A stretch of 64,000 nt of DNA from contig CAWFUF010000011.1 in NCBI GenBank assembly GCA_963818775.1, positions 434,001-498,000 on the forward strand, given 5' to 3'. Shown here one piece after another: positions 45,292-52,936 of the stretch. The number at the start of each line of letters is the position of its first letter. The stretch's first letter is position 1. The position numbers and the translations under genes were made by a program. The notes below the pieces were generated by a model that was not told the origin of the DNA, ran no database searches, and saw only the letters and a program-made list of their open reading frames with translations. The DNA comes from JAMXLO01 sp963818775 (lineage in GTDB: Bacteria > Pseudomonadota > Alphaproteobacteria > Acetobacterales > Acetobacteraceae).

Positions 45292-45731
45292 ATGCTTCGA
45301 GGCATCCATCCCTTGCTGTCACCCGATCTGCTGCACACGCTCGCCGCCATGGGACACGGCGATCGTATCGCTGTGGTGGACGCCAATTTCCCTGCGCTCA
45401 GTCATGCAAAGCGTTTGATCGTACTGCCTGGAGTCACGGCGCCGGCGGTACTGGAAGCAGGTACCTGTCAGTGTTGCCGATCGACGATTTCGAACCCCAT
45501 CCCGTATCGGTGATGCAGGTCGTCGGCGATGCTGCGATGATTCCCGAGGCGGTGCGTGAATTCATCGTCATTCTGGCACACAACGACCTTGCGCCACCGG
45601 CACGCCTCGAGCGGCACGCATTCTACCACGCCGCGGCCGAAGCATTCGCCGTGGTGCAGACCGGTGAGCGTCGTTTCTACGGAAACATCCTGCTCACCAA
45701 GGGAGTCGTGCCGCCTGACACGACGTCGTGA
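45292..45731 (+). pseudogene. FucU/RbsD-type sugar mutarotase, frameshifted
   Basis: The first frame from the ATG at 45292 encodes MLRGIHPLLSPDLLHTLAAM, then GHGDRIAVVDANFPALSHAK, the FucU/RbsD start with its conserved His and Asp. Near 45463-45468 the frame is lost. The rest continues in another frame as LSVLPIDDFEPHPVSVMQVV, ending with the typical ERRFYGNILLTKGVV up to the TGA at 45729-45731. A one-base deletion (or two-base insertion) at GCAGGTACC explains it. The family interconverts sugar anomers such as those of L-fucose. The neighbour downstream is a decayed lactonase gene that overlaps it. Confidence 0.85.
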
Positions 45732-46320
45732 TTCGGGTTGATTCTTACCATCATGTTTGGTGCGTCGAGCGCGTGCGACTATGGGTGGCTGACCGAACGC
45801 TGAACGATCTACGCCCGCTACAGCCACCATTCTGGTACAGGCCGCGCCAATCGAGGCAGAGACGGCATTCATGCTCGATGTGGCACGACATCCGGGAGAC
45901 CGGGCCCGCGGGTGGGATTTCGCCCATTGCGACGCGCAGACACGCATTGCCGCGTGGGCAAGCGAGCCGTTGCTGAAGGGTCTGCGGCCGATTGCTGGAG
46001 AATATCGTAGACATCAACTGGATTCTGCGTGAAGAGATCGAACCCGCGATTTCGGCGCTGATCACCGTCGATCGGCCGGTTAACCGAAGCTGGTCGCACT
46101 TGGTCGGAGGAGGACATACGGCGGTATGTCGATCATATTATTGTATGCTTTTCGGTCTGATCGGCTGATGTGGGCAGTGATTGGCCCTTTGTCGATCTGG
46201 CTGGCGGCCCTGGATACTGGCGGAATGCATGGGTTACATTGCTCGAAGGACTATCGCCCCACGATCCCGATGCAATCCTCGGCGGCACATCTGTTGATTT
46301 CTATGGTCTGTCAGGACTAG
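45728..46320 (+). pseudogene. Decayed amidohydrolase_2 / L-fuconolactonase-like gene (COG3618 type)
   Basis: Pieces of one family are spread over three frames in correct order: VIRVDSYHHVW from the GTG at 45728, DYGWLTER near 45777, ATILVQAAPIEAETAFMLDV (45826-45890), GWDFAHCDAQTRIAAWASEP then LLKGLRPI (45910-46000), NIVDINWILREEIEPAISAL (46003-46065) and EDIRRYVDHIIVCFSV then a stop (46110-46160). Last comes VGSDWPFVDLAGGPGYW to the end, finishing DFYGLSGLA. The intact protein is about 280 aa; here the central barrel is missing. Several frameshifts, a deletion and an in-frame stop show true decay. With FucU it would have formed a fucose-type sugar oxidation pathway. Confidence 0.8.
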
Positions 46321-46371
46321 CAAAATTTACTGAAATAACGTTAATGTAGTCCCCGGTGTAAGGGGCGAACG
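46318..46371 (+). promoter_or_regulatory. AT-rich upstream region of mucR
   Basis: The stretch around AAAATTTACTGAAATAACG and TTAATGTAG is strikingly AT-rich with several TpA steps, compared with the GC-rich surroundings. MucR/Ros proteins bind AT-rich sites containing TpA steps and often repress their own genes, so this is a plausible promoter and autoregulatory site. No clean -35/-10 pair can be fixed. Confidence 0.4.
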
Positions 46372-46803
46372 ATGAACAAATCGACTGACGAGGTCCTCGG
46401 CTTGACCGCGCAGATTGTGTCGGCCCATGTCGGGCACAACGCCGTTGCGGCGGATGCGCTGCCTGGATTGATCCAGGAGGTATACAGGGCACTGCTGAAT
46501 ATCGGCCAGCAACCAGCTCAGGCAGAAAGGCCTGCGCCGGCCGTGCCAGTGAAGCAGTCCGTCCGGCAGGATCGCATCGTCTGTCTAGAGGACGGCAAGA
46601 GTTTCTCCATGCTGAAGCGGCACCTGATGACCGACCACAAACTGACGCCGCAACAGTACCGCGAAAAGTGGAGCCTGCCGCGCGACTATCCAATGGTGGC
46701 GCCAAACTATGCGCAGACCCGGTCGGCACTCGCCAAGAAGATCGGGCTTGGGCGGAAGTCTGGCCGGACACAAAAGCGCGCAGGCCGCCGCAAGCGCGGC
46801 TGA
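46372..46803 (+). CDS. mucR: MucR/Ros family transcriptional regulator
   Basis: 143-aa DNA-binding protein of the prokaryotic zinc-finger Ros/MucR family. The N-terminal LTAQIVSAHVGHNAV is the oligomerisation region. The finger reads VCLEDGKSFSMLKRHLMTDH, a CxxD-x9-Hx4H arrangement in which the second Cys of Ros is Asp, as in several MucR homologues. HKLTPQQYREKWSLPRDYPMVAPNYA is the conserved core after the finger. The Lys/Arg-rich tail (GRKSGRTQKRAGRRKRG) is usual. Such proteins control exopolysaccharide, motility and silencing of AT-rich genes. The gene is the first after the decayed fucose-type module. Confidence 0.93.
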   Translation: MNKSTDEVLGLTAQIVSAHVGHNAVAADALPGLIQEVYRALLNIGQQPAQAERPAPAVPVKQSVRQDRIVCLEDGKSFSMLKRHLMTDHKLTPQQYREKWSLPRDYPMVAPNYAQTRSALAKKIGLGRKSGRTQKRAGRRKRG

Positions 46804-46827
46804 AATCCGCGGCTCGTCCGCGACGGG

Positions 46828-47247
46828 ATGATTCGTATCACGCCATCCATTGCGATCGACGAGAAAGCAATCGAGGAAAGTTTCATCCGTGCGTCGGGAC
46901 CCGGCGGACAGAATGTCAACAAGGTCGCGACGGCGGTACAGCTACGGTTCGATCCGGCGGTGTCGGGACTGCCACAGGCTGTGCAGCTCCGCCTGCGCTC
47001 ACTCGCCGGCAGGCGCGTCACCGAGCGAGGCGACGTACTGTTCGCCGCGCAGCGCTTTCGCACACAGGAACGAAATCGGCAGGCCGCGCTGGATATGTTG
47101 ATCCGGCTGATCCAGCGCGCGGCAGAACCGCCTGTGCCGCGCATCGCAACGAGGCCAACGGCCGCCTCAAAGCGCCGGCGTCTGCGGACCAAGGCGCGCC
47201 GGGCGCGCATCAAGCAGACAAGGACCGCACCGACGGACGAGGAGTGA
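46828..47247 (+). CDS. arfB: Alternative ribosome-rescue factor / peptidyl-tRNA hydrolase ArfB (YaeJ)
   Basis: 139-aa protein with the release-factor GGQ motif in FIRASGPGGQNVNKVATAVQ, followed by the basic C-terminal tail (KRRRLRTKARRARIKQT) that enters the empty mRNA channel of stalled ribosomes. It lacks the codon-recognition domains of RF1/RF2, as expected for ArfB. The start is the ATG at 46828, 24 nt after mucR, with CGGGATG context but only a weak ribosome site. The role is hydrolysis of peptidyl-tRNA on non-stop complexes. Confidence 0.93.
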   Translation: MIRITPSIAIDEKAIEESFIRASGPGGQNVNKVATAVQLRFDPAVSGLPQAVQLRLRSLAGRRVTERGDVLFAAQRFRTQERNRQAALDMLIRLIQRAAEPPVPRIATRPTAASKRRRLRTKARRARIKQTRTAPTDEE

Positions 47248-47317
47248 CACGCCGCCGAGGTGACCTGCGTGTCGCGAAACTGTGGCATGCTTCGCCGGTC
47301 AGCAGGCGAGGGCAGCG

Positions 47318-48667
47318 ATGTTTCGAGACGCTCACGGGCTGGAGGTGACGGCTCAATCGGCCGCAGCGATGGAGGCGTTCGACCACACGCTGACCGGCTA
47401 TCTGCGCTATAGCGCTGACACGCCGCAGCGCATGGCCGCGGTGTTCGAAGTCGATCCGGAGTTCGGCCTGGCACATTGCCTGAAGGGCTATTTTGCCATG
47501 CTTGGCTACAAACAGTCAGCGGTGCCCATCGCGGAAGCGGCGGCTGCGGAGGCAGCACGGCTCACCGAGCGTGCGACGCCGCGCGAGCGCGCGCATGTCG
47601 CGGCGCTGGGGCGCTGGATCGAGGGCGAACCGGATCGCGCGGCGGAAATCTGGGAGCAGATCCTCGCCGAACATCCGCGCGACATCCTGGCATTTCGACT
47701 GGCGCATTTCGTCAACTTCTGGCTCGGGCGGCCGGACGTCATGCTGGGATCGGTGATCGGCGTCGAGCGCCACTGGAGCGACGCGCTGCCAGGATACAAC
47801 GCGATCCTCGGTTGCCGCTGCTTCGCGCATGAGGAGTGCGGCCACTACATAGAGGCGGAAGCCGCTGGCCGTGCCGCGATTGACCGCGACCCGGGCGATC
47901 TATGGGCGGCGCACGGCGTGGCACACGTGCTGGAAATGCAGGGTCGGCGCGGCGAAGGGATTGCCTGGATCGACAGCCTGCGCGGCAACTGGGAGGAGGC
48001 AAACAATCTGCGCCATCATCTCTGGTGGCACGCCGCAATGTTTCATATGGAACGAGGCGAGACGGATCGCATCCTGGCGTTGTATGATCGCGAGTTCCGC
48101 AACCTGAGGTCGCGGCTGACCGAGGCGCAACCTGACCTCTACATCGACGTGCAGAACGCCGCCTCGATGTTGTTTCGCCTGCAACGACATGGCGTGAATG
48201 TGGGCGACCGTTGGGGCGAGCTGGCTGATCGAGCCGAGGCCCGCATCGGCGACTGCCTGTCTGCATTCACTTTGCCGCACTGGATGATGGCGCTCGCGGC
48301 GACCGATCGGCAGGCGGCGGCCCATCGCATGGCGCAGGCAATGCGTGATTTCGCGCAGGGTCCCGGGATTACGGCGTCGCTGGTCGCGCGTTACGCGTTG
48401 CCGATCTGTGAGGCTGTGTTGGCCCACGCGCGGGGCGAATTCGCGCAGGCGGTCGAGGTCATGCGTCCCGCGCTTGGCGGCATGTATCGTCTGGGCGGCA
48501 GCCACGCCCAGCAGGACGTGCTGGAGCAACTCTATCTGGACTGCGCCACGCAGGCAGGATTGCTTGATGACGCACGTCTGCTGCTGGAACGCGTCGCCGG
48601 CCGTCATCCGCTGCCACCCCAGCGACGGATCGGCTATGCCGCGGCAGCGCGAACTGTCGGACTGTGA
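47318..48667 (+). CDS. Tetratricopeptide-repeat protein
   Basis: 449-aa soluble helical protein built of TPR-like repeats, for example AVFEVDPEFGLAHCLKGYFA, EQILAEHPRDILAFRLAHF and AAIDRDPGDLWAAHGVAHVL. No enzymatic motif or signal peptide is seen. Similar proteins in proteobacteria are annotated only as TPR proteins. The start is the ATG at 47318 after GCGAGGGCAGCG. It follows arfB by 70 nt and precedes an interspersed repeat and the Ugp-like operon. Its function cannot be stated. Confidence 0.85.
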   Translation: MFRDAHGLEVTAQSAAAMEAFDHTLTGYLRYSADTPQRMAAVFEVDPEFGLAHCLKGYFAMLGYKQSAVPIAEAAAAEAARLTERATPRERAHVAALGRWIEGEPDRAAEIWEQILAEHPRDILAFRLAHFVNFWLGRPDVMLGSVIGVERHWSDALPGYNAILGCRCFAHEECGHYIEAEAAGRAAIDRDPGDLWAAHGVAHVLEMQGRRGEGIAWIDSLRGNWEEANNLRHHLWWHAAMFHMERGETDRILALYDREFRNLRSRLTEAQPDLYIDVQNAASMLFRLQRHGVNVGDRWGELADRAEARIGDCLSAFTLPHWMMALAATDRQAAAHRMAQAMRDFAQGPGITASLVARYALPICEAVLAHARGEFAQAVEVMRPALGGMYRLGGSHAQQDVLEQLYLDCATQAGLLDDARLLLERVAGRHPLPPQRRIGYAAAARTVGL

Positions 48668-48727
48668 ACCGGGGGGCAACGCCATGTCGGAAGCCGATGA
48701 CGGATGCAGTCTCCTGACCGTTTCGCT

Positions 48728-48755
48728 GTCATTGCGAGCGAAGCGAAGCAATCTC
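48728..48755. repeat. Interspersed repeat copy 1 (GTCATTGCGAG... family)
   Basis: 28 nt identical to 50590-50617, beginning GTCATTGCGAGCGAAGCG. It is a short repeat of a type scattered widely in alphaproteobacterial genomes. This copy lies between the TPR gene and the Ugp-like permease gene and has no inverted partner nearby. Confidence 0.85.
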
Positions 48756-48825
48756 CATCGAGCGCACGCACCGATGACAGGCACACGCTGTCATTGAAGT
48801 GTTTCCATTCTGCCACGCAAGCGTC

Positions 48826-49773
48826 ATGATTGGCCGCGTATCAACCCGCGTGAGCAGCACGACCCTCAGCTCCTTCTTCCGTCCATCAGCCATCGCGACG
48901 ACACGTCGCGGGCGACTGCCACTGACCGCGTATGCGCTGCTGCTCCCCTCCGGGATCTTCCTGCTCGCCTTCACCTACTGGCCGGTGCTGCAGGTCGCCA
49001 TCGGGTCGTTGACCGTGCGTGCATTTGCCGGCACTGCCCATTGGGGCATCGACAACTATGCCCGCCTGTTTGCCGATCCCCACTTTGCTACTGCCGTTCG
49101 GAACAACCTCGTCTATGCCGCCGGCACCATCATCCCCAGCCTGACACTGGCACTGCTGTTCGCGCTTGGACTGCGCGAAGGCACACGCCTCACCAGTGTC
49201 CTGCGCACGCTATTCGTGCTGCCGCTGCTGATCCCGCTGGTCGCTGCTGCCTCGCTGTTCATCTTCATTTTTCTCCCCGGTGCCGGGCTGCTTGACTACT
49301 ACCTGGCACGCTTCGGTGCGGCCGAGACCAATTGGCTGGGCGATCCGTCGCTGGCGCTCGGCTCGATCATCGCGATCACAGTGTGGAAGAACACCGGCTA
49401 TTACATGCTGTTCTTCCTTGCCGGCCTCGCCGGCGTGCCGCAGGAACTGCTGGATGCAGCGAAGATCGATGGCGCGAGCGCAATGCAGCGCTTCCTGCGT
49501 GTCACGCTGCCGCTATTGGGCCCAACTCTTGCCTTCGTGTTCGTGATCGCGATGCTCAACGTTCTGACTCAGGTGGACCACGTCATCGTCATGACGCAGG
49601 GTGGGCCGTCAGATACGACCTCGCTGCTGCTCTACTATATCTACCAACAGGCGCATCAGAACTACGACACCGGTCTCGCCTCGGCGGCGACCGTAGTCAG
49701 CGTTGCATTCCTGTTCGCGCTGTCCATCGTGTCGCTGCGTACGCTCGAACGCGGGATTCATTATGAAACGTAG
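48826..49773 (+). CDS. Sugar-type ABC permease, UgpA/MalF-like
   Basis: 315 aa from the ATG at 48826; GTG starts slightly downstream and an ATG at 48799 are possible, so the start is uncertain. The protein has six hydrophobic segments beginning ALLLPSGIFLLAFTYWPVLQ, and the EAA loop GVPQELLDAAKIDGASAMQR that docks with the ATPase. It is paired with a second permease whose ATG (49763) lies inside its 3' end. With the UgpB-like binding protein and a GpdQ-like enzyme, glycerol-3-phosphate or glycerophosphodiester uptake is likely. No ATPase gene is in the cluster. Confidence 0.88.
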   Translation: MIGRVSTRVSSTTLSSFFRPSAIATTRRGRLPLTAYALLLPSGIFLLAFTYWPVLQVAIGSLTVRAFAGTAHWGIDNYARLFADPHFATAVRNNLVYAAGTIIPSLTLALLFALGLREGTRLTSVLRTLFVLPLLIPLVAAASLFIFIFLPGAGLLDYYLARFGAAETNWLGDPSLALGSIIAITVWKNTGYYMLFFLAGLAGVPQELLDAAKIDGASAMQRFLRVTLPLLGPTLAFVFVIAMLNVLTQVDHVIVMTQGGPSDTTSLLLYYIYQQAHQNYDTGLASAATVVSVAFLFALSIVSLRTLERGIHYET

Positions 49774-50578
49774 TATTGTCACGCTGCTGCTGTGCGCCAT
49801 GGCGCTGCTGTGGGCAATTCCGTTTGCCTGGATGGCGGTTGCCAGCCTGCGTCCCGGCGACGCCGGTGCAGCCGACATCGCCTCGCTGTTTCCGGCAGGC
49901 CCGTTCAGCCTGGCAAATTTCACCGAGGCCTGGACCTCGGGCCATTTCCCGCTTTGGTACCTCAACACCATTCTGCTGTGCGGCGGCATCCTCGCGGTCC
50001 AATGTGTCACCATCAGCCTCGCGGGCTACGCCTTCGCGCGGCTGCGGTTCCGCTATCGCGACACACTGTTCCACCTGTTCCTGCTGCAACTCATGCTGGT
50101 GCCGCCGATCCTGATCGTGCCAAACATGACGACGCTTGTGACGCTGCATCTCTACGATACGCTGCCCGGGGTGATGGCGCCCTATTTCGCCTCGGCGTTC
50201 GGCGTGTTCCTGATGCGACAGACCTTCCGGACGATCCCACGCGACTATGAGGAGGCGGCGCTGGTCGACGGCGCGTCGGTTCCCACGATCATCTTTCGCG
50301 TATTGCTGCCGCTGGCACGGCCCGGACTCGTCGCATTCGCGATCGTGTCGGTGACCGCGCATTGGAACGAGTTCCTCTGGCCACTGATGGCGACCTCTTC
50401 GCCGTCCACGCAGGTGCTGACCGTGGGGCTTGCGTCATTCACCTCAGGCGCCGAAGCAGGATCCGAGTGGGGCGTCATCGCTGCCGGCACGTTCTTCGTC
50501 GCCGCACCGCTGTTGCTTGTGTTTCTCGTGTTCCAGCGGCAGTTCGTCTCCAGCTTCACGTTGTCCGGGATCAAGTAA
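49763..50578 (+). CDS. Sugar-type ABC permease, UgpE/MalG-like
   Basis: 271-aa second permease of the importer. Seen: a start MKRSIVTLLLCAMALLWAIP, six hydrophobic segments, AGYAFARLRFRYRD after the third, and the EAA loop TIPRDYEEAALVDGASVPTI. The ATG at 49763 overlaps the upstream permease stop by 11 nt. Its own stop is followed by AAGGAGG and the binding-protein ATG at 50588. The gene order permease-permease-binding protein-phosphodiesterase suggests a dedicated phosphodiester uptake system. Confidence 0.9.
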   Translation: MKRSIVTLLLCAMALLWAIPFAWMAVASLRPGDAGAADIASLFPAGPFSLANFTEAWTSGHFPLWYLNTILLCGGILAVQCVTISLAGYAFARLRFRYRDTLFHLFLLQLMLVPPILIVPNMTTLVTLHLYDTLPGVMAPYFASAFGVFLMRQTFRTIPRDYEEAALVDGASVPTIIFRVLLPLARPGLVAFAIVSVTAHWNEFLWPLMATSSPSTQVLTVGLASFTSGAEAGSEWGVIAAGTFFVAAPLLLVFLVFQRQFVSSFTLSGIK

Positions 50579-50587
50579 GGAGGCCCC

Positions 50588-51952
50588 ATGTCATTGCGAG
50601 CGAAGCGAAGCAATCTCGGTCGAGCATTGCGAGCACCTGCCGTTCGAGATTGCTTCGTCGCGTTGCTCCTCGCAATGACAATGGGCGCGGGCACCGCAGA
50701 CGCGGCGACGGATATCGACCTGTTCTTCCCGGTACCGGTGCAGGGCAAGCTCGCGGTCGAAATGCAGCGGCTGATCGAGCAGTTCGACAAGGACCACGCC
50801 GACATCCACGTCACCGGCGTCTATACCGGCAGCTACGACGACACCAACCTGAAGACTCGCGCCGCCATCCAGGCCGGTCATCCGCCGGGCGCGGTAATCA
50901 TGAGCGCCAATTTCATCCGCGAATACGCAATCAACAACGACGCTGCGCCGCTCGATGACCTGATCACCAAGGATGGCCAAACACCGGCGCAATTCATGGA
51001 CCTGTTCTGGCCGGCACTGAAACTGAATGCCACCGAGCTGGGGCACGTCTACGGCGTGCCATTCCAGAATTCCACGCCACTGCTCTACTACAGCGTCGAC
51101 GCGTTCAAGGACGCCGGGCTCGACCCTGACAAGCCGCCGGTCACCTGGCAGGACTGGGTGGATGACCTGCGCAAGCTGGCGAAGCACGACGGCAGCGCCA
51201 CGACGCGCTGGGGCCTGATGCTCCCGGGCACCTACGACTATCTCGGCTGGATCACCAGCGGCCTGGCGATGTCGAACGGCGGCGAGTACTACAATCCCGG
51301 CTACGGCGGCGAGGTCTATTATGCCGAGCCCACCACGATCGGCGCGGTGCGGCTGATCGACGCCATGGTGCACAAGTGGCACGTGATGCCGGAGGGCGTC
51401 ACCGACGCCAACGCGGTAACCACGGCGTTCTTCCAGGGCCGCACGGCGATGATGATCCTTTCGACCGGCTCGCTGTCCTTCGTGCGCGAGAACATGAAGA
51501 CGCCGTATCGCACGGCATTCCTCCCGCGCAGTCTGGTGAATGCCGTGCCGATTGGCGGTGCCAGCCTGATCATTCCGCGCGGCAACTCGCCGGAACGCCA
51601 GGCGGCCGCCTGGACGCTGATCAAGTGGCTGGTGAGCCCGGAGATCGCTGGCGGCTGGAGCCGTTTCACCGGCTACTTCGCCCCGCGCATCGCCGCCTAC
51701 GACCTCCCTGAGATGAAGACGTTCATGTCGGAACATCCGGACGCGAAAGTGGCTCTCGACCAACTCGCCTATGCCCGCGGCTGGTTCGCCACCTACAACA
51801 CTGTGGGTGTTCGCAAGGCTCTCGAGGACGGCGTGCAGGCGGTGCTCTCCGGCAAGGCGACGCCGGAGGCGGCAATGGCGACGGCTCAGAAACAGGCGGA
51901 CGAACTCATGCGGCCGTATGTGGAGCAAACCGCATTGAAGCTGCCAGAATAG
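50588..51952 (+). CDS. ABC transporter substrate-binding protein, UgpB-like, with repeat-derived signal peptide
   Basis: 454-aa periplasmic solute-binding protein (family 1, UgpB-like): FQNSTPLLYYSVDAFKDAGL with DPDKPPVTWQDW, then GRTAMMILSTGSLSFV and VPIGGASLIIPRGNSPER. The first 30-odd residues (MSLRAKRSNLGRALRAPAVR, then DCFVALLLAMTMGAGTADA) translate an inverted pair of interspersed repeats at 50590-50617 and 50646-50680. They nonetheless form a plausible Sec signal: basic n-region, hydrophobic core, and AxA cleavage at ADA-ATD. AAGGAGG (50577-50583) precedes the ATG. A downstream ATG at 50678 would remove any signal. Confidence 0.88.
   Translation: MSLRAKRSNLGRALRAPAVRDCFVALLLAMTMGAGTADAATDIDLFFPVPVQGKLAVEMQRLIEQFDKDHADIHVTGVYTGSYDDTNLKTRAAIQAGHPPGAVIMSANFIREYAINNDAAPLDDLITKDGQTPAQFMDLFWPALKLNATELGHVYGVPFQNSTPLLYYSVDAFKDAGLDPDKPPVTWQDWVDDLRKLAKHDGSATTRWGLMLPGTYDYLGWITSGLAMSNGGEYYNPGYGGEVYYAEPTTIGAVRLIDAMVHKWHVMPEGVTDANAVTTAFFQGRTAMMILSTGSLSFVRENMKTPYRTAFLPRSLVNAVPIGGASLIIPRGNSPERQAAAWTLIKWLVSPEIAGGWSRFTGYFAPRIAAYDLPEMKTFMSEHPDAKVALDQLAYARGWFATYNTVGVRKALEDGVQAVLSGKATPEAAMATAQKQADELMRPYVEQTALKLPE
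50590..50680. repeat. Inverted pair of interspersed repeats inside the start of the binding-protein gene
   Basis: Left arm 50590-50617 (GTCATTGCGAG...AATCTC) matches the copy at 48728-48755 over 28 nt. Right arm 50646-50680 is its inverted, slightly longer relative (GAGATTGCTTCG...GCAATGACA). The two arms could fold into a long hairpin in DNA or mRNA. The pair is in frame with, and translated as, the N-terminus of the substrate-binding protein. Confidence 0.85.
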
Positions 51953-51977
51953 GCCGCCCAGTCCGAAGGAGCGCCCC

Positions 51978-52806
51978 ATGTTGATCTGCCAGCTCACCGA
52001 CCTGCACGTCCGGCCGGCGGGAAAGCCCGCCAATCGCGTGTCCGAGACCAACATGTTCACCGAGCGGGCGTTCCGGGCGGTGGCCAGGCTCAACCCAAGC
52101 CCCGATGTGGTGGTCATCACCGGCGACCTGACTGATTGTGGGCTGGACGAGGAATACGCGAACCTGAACCGGCTGCTGCGCAGGTTCCTGCCAATGCCGG
52201 TGTTCGTCATTCCCGGCAACCATGACCGGCGAGGCAATTTTCGCGAGGGACTGAAGCATCTGCCCGGCGTAGCCGCGGATCCCCACTACGTACAGGTACA
52301 CCGTGGACGATTATCCGGTCCGGCTGGTCATGCTGGACACACTCGTGCCAGGTGCCGGGCACGGCGAACTGGGTCCCGAGCAACTGGAGTTCCTCGATCA
52401 AGCCCTGGCCGCGGCTCCGGACAAGCCGACCATCGTCGGCATGCATCACCCGCCCTTCGCCTGCGGCATCGCCCACATGGACCGGATCAATCTGCGGAAC
52501 ATACCGGATTTCGCGGCTATCATTGCCCGTCACCACCAGGTGGAGCGGATCATCTGTGGCCACCACCACCGGCCGATCGTCGCCCGGCTGGCGCATGCCA
52601 TTGCATCGATCGCACCTTCGGTGGCGCATCAGGTCGAGATGACGCTGAACCCGCACAACTCTGGGGCCTTCAACTTCGAGCCGCCCGCCTTCCAGTTGCA
52701 CCGCTGGACCGCGGCCGATGGCATCGTCTCCCATACCGTTTATGTGGAGGAGTTCCCCGGTCCGTATCCTTTCGTCAACGATCCGGACTATCCGGGGAGC
52801 GCCTGA
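51978..52806 (+). pseudogene. GpdQ-like metallophosphodiesterase, single frameshift
   Basis: Calcineurin-like phosphodiesterase in two frames. The first (51978 to about 52294) has LICQLTDLHVRPAG (DxH), VVVITGDLTDCG and VFVIPGNHDRRG. The second (about 52297 to 52806) has YTVDDYPVRLVMLDTLVPG, IVGMHHPPFACG and ERIICGHHHRPIVARL. Removing one G from CAGGTACACC at about 52295 joins them as HYVQYTVDDYPVRL. All metal motifs of the GpdQ/cyclic-nucleotide phosphodiesterase group are then present in about 275 aa. Gene context fits a glycerophosphodiesterase acting on imported substrate. An internal GTG at 52303 might restart translation. Confidence 0.85.
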
Positions 52807-52810
52807 ACCC

Positions 52811-52846
52811 TCCGACAAATACTGCGCCGGCTGGAGATTTGTCGGA
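52811..52846. terminator. Inverted repeat after the phosphodiesterase gene
   Basis: TCCGACAAAT (52811-52820) is perfectly complementary to ATTTGTCGGA (52837-52846) with a 16-nt spacer. It starts 5 nt after the stop and lies about 90 nt upstream of the anti-sigma-like gene. It could be a terminator for the Ugp-like operon or an operator for the next gene; no T-run follows. Confidence 0.4.
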
Positions 52847-52936
52847 CGGACTTTCCCGGCCAACGGAATAGCGATACCCGCTGCGGTGTCAGTGATGACG
52901 GTAGCCCAGCACCTTTGCCGGGCGGCGGAGGATGGC

